Positions 28,926 to 39,165 of a DNA stretch of 64,000 bases are shown one piece after another. Under the pieces are notes generated by a model, which saw only the letters and a program-made list of their open reading frames with translations, was not told where the DNA came from and did not search any database. Position 1 is the first letter of the stretch. Every line of letters starts with the position of its first letter. Source of the stretch: Flectobacillus sp. BAB-3569 (GTDB lineage: Bacteria; Bacteroidota; Bacteroidia; Cytophagales; Spirosomataceae); NCBI RefSeq assembly GCF_002270355.1, contig NZ_NJFZ01000008.1, positions 1 through 64,000 on the forward strand, read 5' to 3'. The translations under genes were made by a program, and so were the position numbers.

Positions 28926-29275
28926 TGTCCTTGCCTAAAATAGGTTGCTTTTTAGATTTAGTGAATAGTATTATTATTGCTGAGAAAAGCTCCGTAGGAG
29001 CGACAGTTTGGTAGAATATATAGAAATAAAAGTTCCTTTAGAGCGCCGTAGGTGCGAAAGACTTCACGATAGTTGGTGTTCTTTTGCACCTACGGCGCTC
29101 TTTTTCTTGGTTCATGAAGTATTACTCAACTACCAAACTGTCGCTCCTACGGAGCTAAAGTAAATGGTGTTAGTTTTCCTTACGATTTTCTGAGTCAATA
29201 CATCTTTCTCTTCAAAAGAATTGAATAATGTTGAAAATTTACTGAAGATAAGGCAACCTATTTTAGGCAAGGACA
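28926..29275. mobile_element. MITE-like element, family 2, copy 1
   Basis: Inverted 23-bp ends with core TTGCCTAAAATAGGTTGC at 28926-28948 and 29253-29275 bound about 350 bp without genes. A second element with the same ends lies at 32666-32945. The interior holds a nested pair of perfect inverted repeats. No transposase of matching ends is seen in the window, so mobilisation would be in trans. Confidence 0.6.
28988..29156. repeat. Nested perfect inverted repeats (REP-like)
   Basis: The outer arms 28988-29014 and 29130-29156 are 27-bp perfect complements containing GCTCCGTAGGAGCGACAG. The inner arms 29041-29055 and 29086-29100 are 15-bp perfect complements of GAGCGCCGTAGGTGC. Together they could fold as a compound stem between the lipoprotein gene and thiH. 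Confidence 0.9.
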
Positions 29276-29303
29276 TATTCAAACTCACAATTCAACATTT
29301 ATC

Positions 29304-30425
29304 TCATTGCAAAAGTCTATCCCAATTCTTCCAAACGGCTTCATACCCCTGAGCCTGAATAACAGAGGCAATTGCTTGTGGTGAGCGCTCATCACTGATT
29401 TCAAATTGTTCCAAAGATTCGGGTTCGACGACATAGCCACCCGGATTGGTTTTAGAGCCAGCGCTCATCGACGTAATACCTAGTTTGATAATATTGTCTC
29501 TAAAAATCTCATTTTCTCGGGTAGAAATAGAGAGTTCTACCTCTTCATCAAAAATACGATAGGCACAAATCAGCTGCACTAACTCTTTATCTGACATTTC
29601 GACTTTGGGTTCTAAACCACCCGAAAATGGTCGAAGTCGTGGAAAAGAAATCGAATAAGTACTTTGCCAATAGCGTTTTTCTAGATAGCGTAAGTGCAAA
29701 GCCGTGAAAAAGCAGTCAACCCGCCAATCTTCCAAGCCTATAAGTACTCCCAGACCCATTTTGTGAATCCCTGCTTTACCTAATCTGTCAGGGGTTTGGA
29801 TTCTGTACTGAAAATTCGATTTTTTACCTTTGGGATGATGTTTTTTGTAATCCTCCTCATGATAGGTTTCTTGATATACCAAAACTGCATGTACACCTTC
29901 AGCGACCAAAATTTCATATTCGTCTTGGTCGAGGGGCTGTATTTCGATAGATATTTGCGAAAAGTAAGGCTTTATCAATCGAATTACTTTTTGCAAATAG
30001 GGCACACCAACTGTCTGATTAGCCTCACCAGTGACCAAAAGAACATGCTCATAACCCATGTGTTTGAGCACGGCAACTTCTTGTAAAATCTCTTCTTCGG
30101 TGAGCGTTTTTCTTCTGATTTTGTTGTCAAAACTAAACCCACAATAGGTACAGATATTCTGACACTCATTTGAGAGATATAGCGGAACATACATCTGAAT
30201 AGTTTTGCCAAAACGCTTTTGAGTCAGCCTATGGCTTAGTTGAGCCATTTCTTCCAGAAAACCTGTAGCAGCGGGTGAAATCAAAGCCTTGAAGTCTTCC
30301 AAATCTCGTTTGCCTGATTTTTGGAGTGCTCGTATGACATCCTGAGGTGTTTTTTGATAAATACTCTCACGAATTTCGTCCCAAGTATATTGTTGAAAAA
30401 CTTGATAAAAGTCCATATTTTCCAC
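29304..30425 (-). CDS. thiH: 2-iminoacetate synthase
   Basis: This 373-residue radical-SAM tyrosine lyase makes dehydroglycine for the thiazole ring. The iron-sulfur cluster motif CQNICTYC (C88, C92, C95) lies in YVPLYLSNECQNICTYCGFS. SAM-binding and family regions include LVTGEANQTVGVPY and VLVYQETYHEEDYKKHHPKG. It probably starts at GTG 30423-30425, which overlaps the thiG stop, or at ATG 30414-30416. It uses anaerobic-type chemistry (tyrosine) rather than the glycine oxidase ThiO route. It is the last gene of the thiamine operon. Confidence 0.93.
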   Translation of the reverse strand: MENMDFYQVFQQYTWDEIRESIYQKTPQDVIRALQKSGKRDLEDFKALISPAATGFLEEMAQLSHRLTQKRFGKTIQMYVPLYLSNECQNICTYCGFSFDNKIRRKTLTEEEILQEVAVLKHMGYEHVLLVTGEANQTVGVPYLQKVIRLIKPYFSQISIEIQPLDQDEYEILVAEGVHAVLVYQETYHEEDYKKHHPKGKKSNFQYRIQTPDRLGKAGIHKMGLGVLIGLEDWRVDCFFTALHLRYLEKRYWQSTYSISFPRLRPFSGGLEPKVEMSDKELVQLICAYRIFDEEVELSISTRENEIFRDNIIKLGITSMSAGSKTNPGGYVVEPESLEQFEISDERSPQAIASVIQAQGYEAVWKNWDRLLQ

Positions 30426-31189
30426 TAATTCAAAAATGTCGTTAATGGGCTACTTGACACCGCTTGTTGTTGCATAGGCGCCAATTTGGCCTCATACGCC
30501 ATGCGTCCAGCTTCAACTGCATATTTGAATGCCAAGCCCATTTGAACAGGATTTTCAGAAACGGCAATAGCTGTGTTGACCAAGACCGCATCAGCACCTA
30601 ATTCCATCGCCTTGGCTGCATCCGAAGGTGCTCCAATTCCAGCATCCACGACTACAGGTACGCGGCTTTGCTCGATAATAATTTCTAGAAAATCAATCGT
30701 TTTCAAGCCTTTATTACTGCCAATCGGCGATCCTAAAGGCATAACTGCGGCTACGCCAACCTCTTCGAGTCTTTTACACAAAACAGGATCGGCATGAATA
30801 TAGGGTAATACCACAAAACCCAGTTTGACCAATTCCTCGGCCGCTTTTAGCGTCTCGATAGGGTCGGGCATGAGGTATTTTGGGTCAGGATGAATTTCGA
30901 GTTTAAGCCAGTTGGTTTCCAAGGCTTCACGGGCAACTTGCGCCGCAAAAATGGCTTCTTTGGCATTGCGGACGCCAGAGGTATTGGGCAGTAAATTGAT
31001 GCAATCGTGCTGAAGATATGACAGAATATCATCTTCCTTTTCTGTCAGACTAACTCGTTTGAGGGCAACAGTTACCAATTCTGAACCTGATGCCAAAATG
31101 CTTTCTTCCATAAGAGAAGCACTACTAAATTTTCCAGTTCCCGTAAATAACCTTGACTGAAAGGTTTTATCTGCAATTTGTAAAGACAT
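30425..31189 (-). CDS. thiG: Thiazole synthase
   Basis: This 254-residue TIM-barrel enzyme forms the thiazole phosphate from deoxyxylulose phosphate, dehydroglycine and ThiS-thiocarboxylate. The Schiff-base lysine is K95 in TNWLKLEI, followed by DPKYLMPDP. Phosphate-binding loops are [13 protein letters not shown] and [27 protein letters not shown] follows. The length matches ThiG. The stop overlaps the thiH start. A repeat of about 100 bp separates it from thiE upstream. Confidence 0.95.
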   Translation of the reverse strand: MSLQIADKTFQSRLFTGTGKFSSASLMEESILASGSELVTVALKRVSLTEKEDDILSYLQHDCINLLPNTSGVRNAKEAIFAAQVAREALETNWLKLEIHPDPKYLMPDPIETLKAAEELVKLGFVVLPYIHADPVLCKRLEEVGVAAVMPLGSPIGSNKGLKTIDFLEIIIEQSRVPVVVDAGIGAPSDAAKAMELGADAVLVNTAIAVSENPVQMGLAFKYAVEAGRMAYEAKLAPMQQQAVSSSPLTTFLN

Positions 31190-31224
31190 AGCTGAGTAAT
31201 GAGAAAGAGGATTTCAGATATTAG

Positions 31225-31320
31225 ATATTAAACTAGCCGTGTTTCGGATATCGGATGTTGGATTTCGGACGTATAATCTACTTTTTAATTACATTGTCGA
31301 AATCAGAAATTCCAAATCTG
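31225..31320. repeat. Intergenic inverted repeat, TTCGGAT family, inside the thi operon
   Basis: The left arm contains TTTCGGATATCGGATGTTGG and the right arm contains GAAATCAGAAATTCCAAATC, imperfectly complementary. It lies between thiG and thiE and is related to the repeats at 18117 and 37083. Confidence 0.6.
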
Positions 31321-31321
31321 C

Positions 31322-31966
31322 TCATTTCTCGCTCACCGCTAAGTTTAACAAACTCAATAACTCTTGTGTGACTGCTGAAGGATTTTCGGCAAGATTTACC
31401 AAGGAAGATACCGCTACACCGTGTAAACCTACTTCCAATAAAGCTTCAATATCGTCTGCTTTTACGCCACCAATACCAACTACAGGTAGATTGTGGCCTA
31501 AAGTTCTAAATTGAGAAAGAATACGCTTATATCCCTCTAATCCTACGATGGGACTTAGGTTTTTCTTGGTATCCGTAAATCTCAAAGGTCCTAATCCAAT
31601 GTATTGCACTGTCCCACTAGCCACATGCTTAAGCATATCTTGGAGTGTATTGGCTGTTCCACCAATAATCATTTTTTCACCTACAATCTGGCGAGCTTCT
31701 AAAGGCGACATATCTTGTTTGCCCAAATGCAAACCTTCCGATTGTATTTTCGCTGCTATATGAGGATTGTCATTTACAATCAATTTTGCCCCAAAACTTT
31801 TACATACTTCTTGGGTGCGTAAAGCTGTTTCGAGCCATTGTGATTCTTCTTGAGTTTTTACTCTCAACTGCACCCAGTCTGCACTACCTTCACAGGCACG
31901 TTGTGCTTGCTCCCAGTGAGGAATATGGGTGAGATCTTGGGTTATATAATGAAGTCTTGAAATCAT
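31322..31966 (-). CDS. thiE: Thiamine phosphate synthase
   Basis: This 214-residue enzyme couples HMP-pyrophosphate with thiazole phosphate. Motifs are DWVQLRVKT, LIVNDNPHIA, EGLHLGKQDMSP (the diphosphate/magnesium loop), the P-O loop GTANTLQDM, YIGLGPLRFTDTKKN and PVVGIGGVKADDIEALLEVG. These are complete, so this is taken as the true ThiE, in contrast to the next gene. It lies between tenI and thiG. Confidence 0.92.
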   Translation of the reverse strand: MISRLHYITQDLTHIPHWEQAQRACEGSADWVQLRVKTQEESQWLETALRTQEVCKSFGAKLIVNDNPHIAAKIQSEGLHLGKQDMSPLEARQIVGEKMIIGGTANTLQDMLKHVASGTVQYIGLGPLRFTDTKKNLSPIVGLEGYKRILSQFRTLGHNLPVVGIGGVKADDIEALLEVGLHGVAVSSLVNLAENPSAVTQELLSLLNLAVSEK

Positions 31967-31993
31967 CGTGTTGTTAAATTTTGAGCTTTGGTT

Positions 31994-32617
31994 CTAAGAA
32001 CTCAAAGCTGTTTGTATTTCGGAAAAAGCCTCTATGGGTGAGGGTGCTTGCCACACGCTACCCAATAAGGCTACTCCAGTGATATTTTTATTTTTTAGCA
32101 AATGAATATTGTTTAACTCAATACCACCTAAGGCTACAATAGGAGGGACTTTACTATTGTTAAATACAAAATCCTCCACCGCTTCTGGCGAAATAGCAGC
32201 TTTGTAGCCCGGCTTTGAAATACTGTCAAAAAAGGGACTGAGAAATACATAGTCGAGTTTTGAAGGCATTTTCAGTATTTCTTCAAACTTATGTACCGAA
32301 GCGCTCACCGTTAGGCCTCTTCGCTGTATAGGTCGGATATATTCTTTCATTTGCCCCTGCTCTTGTAATTCCTCCCAAACGTGCGTAGTAAGATGAATCC
32401 CCTTGATATTGTATTTTGCCATCAATTGATATTGACTATGTAGCACCAATCGCTTCATATACTGGGGTTTAAATTGTCGAATAAAATCTTCAATTTGTTC
32501 CAAAGAGGCATTGGGCTTACGCACATGTAAAGTCGATAGACCAGCTTCAAAAAGTTGTTCTAATAGCTGTACTTCATCAGGGATAAATTCTGGGGGTGTG
32601 AGCAGGAGTATAAACAT
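31994..32617 (-). CDS. tenI: TenI-like thiazole tautomerase
   Basis: This ThiE-fold protein of about 207 residues (start MFILLLTPPEF, ATG 32615-32617; an upstream start at 32650 is less likely) lacks the GLHLGQ.D diphosphate site. It has instead GIHLTTHVWEEL, SASVHKFEEIL (the His expected in TenI), YVFLSPFFDSISKPGY and PPIVALGGIEL. TenI aromatises the thiazole product of ThiG before ThiE acts. Operon position supports this. ThiE activity cannot be fully excluded. Confidence 0.75.
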   Translation of the reverse strand: MFILLLTPPEFIPDEVQLLEQLFEAGLSTLHVRKPNASLEQIEDFIRQFKPQYMKRLVLHSQYQLMAKYNIKGIHLTTHVWEELQEQGQMKEYIRPIQRRGLTVSASVHKFEEILKMPSKLDYVFLSPFFDSISKPGYKAAISPEAVEDFVFNNSKVPPIVALGGIELNNIHLLKNKNITGVALLGSVWQAPSPIEAFSEIQTALSS

Positions 32618-32665
32618 GATGTTAAGTGTTGGGTGATAAGTTTTGAGCAATAAGATTTTTGTATC

Positions 32666-32945
32666 AATGCCTAAAATACGTTGCCCTCAGATAGCAGTAC
32701 ACCGAGGCAAAGCAATGATTGATAACTTCAAAATATACAATACTTTTCAGAAAAAAATGTTTCCGATTAATGGAATTATTATGAAGTTTTTATTGTCCTA
32801 AAATCGTCAAAATAAGCCTTTTATTGTTTCCTTAAAGATAAAATCTCATTTCTATCGTCGACTTTTACTGGTATTTCAACCATAGAAAATCAAAAGCATG
32901 TTCTCCTTTCTTTTGTCAACTTGAGGGCAACCTATTTTAGGCAAG
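32666..32945. mobile_element. MITE-like element, family 2, copy 2
   Basis: Imperfect inverted ends (core TGCCTAAAATACGTTGCCCTCA at 32667-32689 and its complement at 32922-32944) bound 280 bp without a gene. It lies between thiC and tenI and so within the operon. The interior does not resemble copy 1 at 28926; only the ends do. Confidence 0.6.
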
Positions 32946-32965
32946 AACAACTCCCAACACATCAC

Positions 32966-35084
<2,119 letters not shown>

Positions 35085-35341
35085 GTTTGTAAAATATTAA
35101 ATACCAACGCGACCCTTAGGAGTGGATTAGACAGAACGGTTTTTGCTTAAATGATTTTGCGAGCGAATGCTACTTTGCTCCGTTTAGGATTGAAGCGACA
35201 TTTATCAGATACAGCCCAAAACAATAGAGTTGTAAAGGACAAATTATCCCAACAATTTCCTACATCATTAATCAAAAACTTCAGCTTGAAATATTTTGGA
35301 GATAGCCCACCAATGGCTATTCTACGAAAAGTATTTTGCTC

Positions 35342-35420
35342 TGCTTTTTCCTTCGCAACCATTACGCTGTTCAGGTTCAAAGGGTATAATCTCAGCCCGT
35401 ATATTAAGGCACCCCTAAAG
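35342..35420 (-). ncRNA. TPP riboswitch (THI box)
   Basis: On the minus strand the leader reads AGGGGTGCC, then GGGCTGAGATTATACCC (the CUGAGA T-loop partner helix), then TTTGAACCTGAACAGCG, TAATG and GCGAAGGAA. This is the full conserved TPP aptamer. It precedes thiS by about 255 bp and should turn the operon down when thiamine pyrophosphate is plentiful. A hairpin GATAGCC/GGCTATT just after the aptamer (near 35307-35325) may belong to the expression platform. Confidence 0.95.
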
Positions 35421-35427
35421 TCTGCTA

Positions 35428-35435
35428 CAAACTTA
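35428..35435 (-). promoter_or_regulatory. Candidate -7 box of the thiamine operon
   Basis: TAAGTTTG on the minus strand matches TAnnTTTG and lies just upstream of the riboswitch, the position expected for a promoter of this transcript. Confidence 0.5.
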
Positions 35436-35618
35436 AAGGACGTTTTTGAAAGAAAAAAGAGAAATGTGTTTTTTATTTAAAAGCTGCCATGATGTTGTGT
35501 GGATGAGCATAAGTAGCTAATAGACTGATAAATGTCATGGGTAAAAATGAGATAGGGAGATAATTTTGAAATATCAAAAAGGCTAAACCTTCTTTTATTA
35601 ACCAAAATTCTATCCCGT

Positions 35619-36638
35619 ATGAAAGCGCTGATTTATAGTACTAAAGAGTTTGAAAAAGCCTCTTTACAAAACGCTAACCAACAAAAACACGATATTACTA
35701 TCACTGGCAAACCCTTGAATATGGATACCGTGAAAATGGCAGAAGGCTTTGATGTGGTAGTGCTTTTTACCAACGACGACGCCTCAGAGCCTGTACTTCG
35801 TGCCTTAAATGATTTGGGCGTGAAATATGTAGCCACCCGTTCGGTGGGTGTTGACCATATCAATCTTAAAGTAGCAGCCGAGTTGGGTATTCGAGTGGCT
35901 AATGTTCCGCATTATTCGCCAAATTCTGTTGCAGAGCATACGGTGGCATTAATGATGGCGCTGAATAGAAAGCTCATCATGGCCGATACGAAGGCTCATA
36001 ACTACCAGTTCGATTTGAGTAGCTTGATTGGGTTTGATATGTACCAAAAAACTGTCGGAATTATTGGTTTGGGGACTATTGGAAAAGTGGTGGCAGATAT
36101 TCTGAAAGGCTTTGGTTGTAAGTTGTTGGTGTATGATAAATACGCTGAGGAGGCCGACGACTACGAAGGGGTAACTTTTGTGACACTCAATGAATTACTC
36201 GTAACGTCTGATATTATCACGCTTCATGCACCCCTGACTGAGGAAACCAAATATATGATTACCCAAGAGCAAATTGCCAAAATGAAAATGGGAGTGATGC
36301 TAATTAATACGAGTCGTGGAGGTTTGATCAAAACTGAAGATGTCTTGCAAGGATTACGTGAGGGGAAAATTGGTTATTTAGGGTTGGACGTTTACGAAAA
36401 TGAAAGAGGTATTTTCTTCAAAAATCATTTTGAAACGGAAGGTCGTGATGAGTTATTAACTGATTTGTTGAATTTCAACAACGTTATTATCACAGGACAC
36501 CAAGCATTTTTGACCAATGAAGCACTGACAAATATTGCAGATAAAACTATTCAAAATCTCGACGAATGGCAGTTGGGTACTCCTGAAGAATGTAATGCAA
36601 AAGTAGGGAAAATACATCCGCTTGAAGAATTACAATAG
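35619..36638 (+). CDS. ldhA: D-lactate dehydrogenase (2-hydroxyacid dehydrogenase)
   Basis: This 339-residue NAD enzyme interconverts pyruvate and D-lactate. Motifs are TRSVGVDHINLKVAAELGI, NVPHYSPNSVAEHTVALMM and the NAD loop GIIGLGTIGKVV. Near the C-terminus are INTSRGGLIKTEDV, GLDVYENE and a histidine-containing ITGHQAFLTNEAL. The GHQAFLT form is typical of the fermentative LdhA group rather than SerA. It is a single-gene unit followed by strong palindromes. Confidence 0.9.
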   Translation: MKALIYSTKEFEKASLQNANQQKHDITITGKPLNMDTVKMAEGFDVVVLFTNDDASEPVLRALNDLGVKYVATRSVGVDHINLKVAAELGIRVANVPHYSPNSVAEHTVALMMALNRKLIMADTKAHNYQFDLSSLIGFDMYQKTVGIIGLGTIGKVVADILKGFGCKLLVYDKYAEEADDYEGVTFVTLNELLVTSDIITLHAPLTEETKYMITQEQIAKMKMGVMLINTSRGGLIKTEDVLQGLREGKIGYLGLDVYENERGIFFKNHFETEGRDELLTDLLNFNNVIITGHQAFLTNEALTNIADKTIQNLDEWQLGTPEECNAKVGKIHPLEELQ

Positions 36639-36710
36639 AGTGTAGAGTTATAATGGAGTGTAGAGTGCGGAGTTTTGAGTGATGAATTTAAAATAGTAGC
36701 GAATTTCTTC

Positions 36711-36748
36711 TCCGATTAGTGTGCGACTTAAGTCGCACACTAATCGGA
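36711..36748. repeat. Perfect 38-bp palindrome
   Basis: Two 19-bp arms centred on CTTAAG and containing GTGTGCGACTTAAGTCGCAC are fully complementary without a loop. It is immediately followed by a second hairpin. Confidence 0.95.
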
Positions 36749-36899
36749 AAAAGCGGTCGGGAATTATTTTTCGACCGCTTTTTTTGATACTATCATAGCT
36801 AGATATTATTCGGCTTAGGACACAATCATTGCGTCTCTACTGGTAAATTTCAAATAAAAATAATCACTCATTCACTCAATCTCAATTCACTAAATTAAG
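36747..36899. repeat. Dispersed intergenic repeat of about 150 bp, second copy
   Basis: This resembles 21757-21905 over its length. The same hairpin is followed by a TAGATAT stretch, then ACAATCATTGCGTCTCTACTG, then AATCACTCATTCACT and CACTAAAT. The first copy is inside the MITE-like element; this one lacks the IS-type ends. Confidence 0.75.
36748..36785. terminator. Terminator after ldhA, sister of that at 21757
   Basis: AAAAAGCGGTCG pairs with CGACCGCTTTTT, with T-run. Stem sequence is shared with 21757-21796. Confidence 0.8.
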
Positions 36900-37082
36900 C
36901 GATTTTTAAAGCTCTTTACACAAACAAAAATGGCTTCCTTTAAAGAAGGGAGCCATTCAAATCTATCTCTAAACCACTTGTTATTTCTCATTAAATAAGT
37001 TATCAAGTTTTCGTCTTATCCGTATCATTACTTTTAATGACGAATCTGTTTTCGAATAACAGATTAGGGTTGTACGAAGGAT

Positions 37083-37200
37083 TTCCAATAATTTCGGATT
37101 TGGGATTTCTGATTTCGGAAATAAAGTAAAATACCTCTATTTTTTTCAAAAAATAAAAGATTACATTTCCGAAATCCCACATCCGATATCTGAAATAGAC
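37083..37200. repeat. Intergenic imperfect inverted repeat, TTCGGAT family
   Basis: The left arm contains ATTTCGGATTTGGGATTTC and TGATTTCGGAA. The right arm contains TTTCCGAAATCCCACATCC and GATATCTGAAAT. This is the third copy of the family at 18117 and 31225. Confidence 0.7.
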
Positions 37201-37259
37201 AGTTTTAGAATCCTTCGTACACTCCAAATAACAGATAGACGATTAACTAATAACTTCAA

Positions 37260-37640
37260 TTACAACACATTCGACAAGAACTGATACAATTGATGCTTGT
37301 GTAAAATAAAGTCTTTTTCGAGTGTTTGAAACGCTGAGCGACGACGCTCATGAATCATTTGTACCTGCTGGTCAAACAAAAATTGTTTGCCTTGAGCGTA
37401 TTCGGCGAAGGATTTTTCTTGTGCCAAAATCGCAATAGCTAGAGCTTCTATCTCTGATTCGCTATGCTTGAATAATGCCAGAAAGTCTTCTGCCTTTGTG
37501 GTAATGTTTTCAGCCGTATTGTGTTGCAAAACATCATTGAGCAACTTGACAAAAAACTTAATTTCATCAGCATAAAAAGTCAAGCTTTCTGCCCATTTGG
37601 TGTTTTCAAAATGACATAACTCAAATTTTAAAGTTTCCAT
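37260..37640 (-). CDS. Small helical protein, paralogue 3 of a tandem family
   Basis: This 126-residue protein of unknown function begins LKFELCHFENTKWAESLTFYADEIKFF, the shared N-terminal signature of three neighbours. The rest is predicted helical and charged with Glu-rich and Arg-rich segments (EIEALAIAILAQEKSF, MIHERRRSAFQTLEKDFILHKHQLYQFL), probably a helical bundle or coiled coil. It starts 3 bp after the stop of the next paralogue, so they form an operon. There is no signal peptide or catalytic motif. Confidence 0.75.
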   Translation of the reverse strand: METLKFELCHFENTKWAESLTFYADEIKFFVKLLNDVLQHNTAENITTKAEDFLALFKHSESEIEALAIAILAQEKSFAEYAQGKQFLFDQQVQMIHERRRSAFQTLEKDFILHKHQLYQFLSNVL

Positions 37641-37642
37641 AA

Positions 37643-38053
37643 CTAGTTCATTATGTCGGTCATAAATTCATAAAATGAGTGCTTACTTGTATGAAAATCT
37701 TTTTCGATAGCCCTAAAGCGAACTCGTAAGTTGCGGTGCTTTAGATAATGTTCTTCGCCTAGTTGAAAGTCCTTCTGTTGAGTTTCCAATCCAAAAAGAA
37801 ATTCTTCATGTTCGATGGCTTTGAGCAAGGCTTGAGTCTCTACTCTTTCTTGCGCAAATTGTTCCTCCAAAGCAATCCATTCATTTTGTAATGTTCTTGA
37901 TAGGTTCAATTCTTGCAAATGTTCCATCCAAGTTTCGAAGTACTGAATTTCGTCACGGATAAAGCTCAAATTAGATAACCATTGCTGGTTTTCTCTGTGA
38001 TAAAGTTCAAACTTTAACGAACTTGTTTTTGGCTCAAATAGAACATTTTCCAT
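37643..38053 (-). CDS. Small helical protein, paralogue 2 of a tandem family
   Basis: The likely start is ATG 38051-38053 (MENVLFEPKTSSLKFELYHRENQQW), giving about 136 residues; an upstream ATG at 38113 would add an uncharacteristic tail. It shares FELYHREN..W...L.F..DEI..F with its neighbours and a C-terminal RAIEKDFHTSKHSFYEFM helix. The family is not recognised. It is co-transcribed with the 37260 gene. Confidence 0.72.
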   Translation of the reverse strand: MENVLFEPKTSSLKFELYHRENQQWLSNLSFIRDEIQYFETWMEHLQELNLSRTLQNEWIALEEQFAQERVETQALLKAIEHEEFLFGLETQQKDFQLGEEHYLKHRNLRVRFRAIEKDFHTSKHSFYEFMTDIMN

Positions 38054-38199
38054 AGCGTTTGTCATTTTTGATATGTCAAAGTTCCTGCATTTTAGGAACC
38101 TATCATAGAACATTCGTCATAAGTAATACTGATAAAAGTCAAAGTGAAAAAAGCAGCTTGTGGGATTGCTGGAGATAACTCCAACAATGGCGGAGAACC

Positions 38200-38233
38200 T
38201 AAAAAAACGGTTTCCTCAACCAAGAAAACCGTT
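38200..38233 (-). terminator. Terminator after paralogue 1
   Basis: Read on the minus strand, AACGGTTTTC pairs with GAAACCGTT followed by a run of T's. It separates the first paralogue from the second and third. Confidence 0.75.
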
Positions 38234-38309
38234 CGCCATCCCAAACTAACAAGTAATAATATTTTGTAAGAAATGTGCTTTTTTTACTGCACAAAACGAA
38301 CAGTTGGTT

Positions 38310-38717
38310 TTACAACGATTTACACAAAAATCTGTATAAACGGTGTTTGATATCATAGAAAGCTTTTTCAGCTTTTTGGAAATTCTCGCGGATAACAATA
38401 TGACGATTATAGATTTCTTCGCCTAGCAAAAAATCTTTTCCCATGGCATCGTCGTCAAATCCCCATTCTTCTTCAACGATAGACTGATTGACAGCGTCAA
38501 TATCGCCAGCAAGGCTATCTAATTCACGATTGAAAATAAAGGTTTCATTTTGTACTTCATGCGAAGTGTTTTTCTTGTTAACATTCGCAATAAGCCCTTT
38601 TAGATATTTAATTTCTTCTTTGAAAAAATCCAAAGATTTGAGCCATTCGCTGTTTTCACGGTGATAGAATTGATACTTAAATGAACGATCAACTTCCAGG
38701 TTTTCGATAGTACTCAT
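38310..38717 (-). CDS. Small helical protein, paralogue 1 of a tandem family
   Basis: This 135-residue protein has YQFYHRENSEWLKSLDFFKEEIKYLKGLI at its N-terminus. Its C-terminal segment ENFQKAEKAFYDIKHRLYRFL matches the other two by pattern. It has its own transcription unit. The function is unknown; the repeated pattern of aromatic, His and acidic positions (HREN, DEI/EEI, KH) is the conserved core worth searching. Confidence 0.75.
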   Translation of the reverse strand: MSTIENLEVDRSFKYQFYHRENSEWLKSLDFFKEEIKYLKGLIANVNKKNTSHEVQNETFIFNRELDSLAGDIDAVNQSIVEEEWGFDDDAMGKDFLLGEEIYNRHIVIRENFQKAEKAFYDIKHRLYRFLCKSL

Positions 38718-38957
38718 GATGATAAAGGTTTTGTTTTGTTATAGAAAAATAAAAAAGACTTGGTCGGTTTTATACTAAGAATGTAATCTGACTTGCTTGA
38801 TTAGCAATTGATTACAGTACAAATTTGGTTTATTGTACATCCCTAAACTAAGAGTAAAGTCATTAGGATATATGATTTTTGTTGGAAAGAGTTGAGCACG
38901 TAGGCAAGGCGATACTAATGATTTTCAATGTCGGATTAGAGTTGCCTCTAAAATAAA

Positions 38958-39028
38958 ATTGATGTAGTGGCAACTCTTGCAGTTGCCACCTTCAAAATGG
39001 CGATTGTAATGGTTGCCACTACATCAAT
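38958..39028. repeat. Nested inverted repeat in a 448 bp gene-free stretch
   Basis: Perfect 17-bp outer arms (ATTGATGTAGTGGCAAC and complement) enclose a smaller hairpin GGCAACT/AGTTGCC. The rest of 38718-39165 shows no gene. Confidence 0.85.
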
Positions 39029-39165
39029 ACTAGTCATAACAACTCTTTTGAACAAAATAAAATCCTTCGTACAACCCTAATGTTGGATATATATCCTCCT
39101 TTTGTAAGAAACAAAATTCCGCAATCAGGAATCTTCAATCTGCAATTGTGATGATTCCTATTCCC

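Noticed and set aside
28926..29275. Small RNA gene between the lipoprotein and thiH genes
   Set aside because: The strong pairing is explained by nested inverted repeats of mobile-element type; no promoter was recognised.
35147..35480. Overlapping 77-residue (minus) and 109-residue (plus) frames in the thiamine leader
   Set aside because: Both overlap the TPP aptamer and have no family features; they are frames within the leader RNA.
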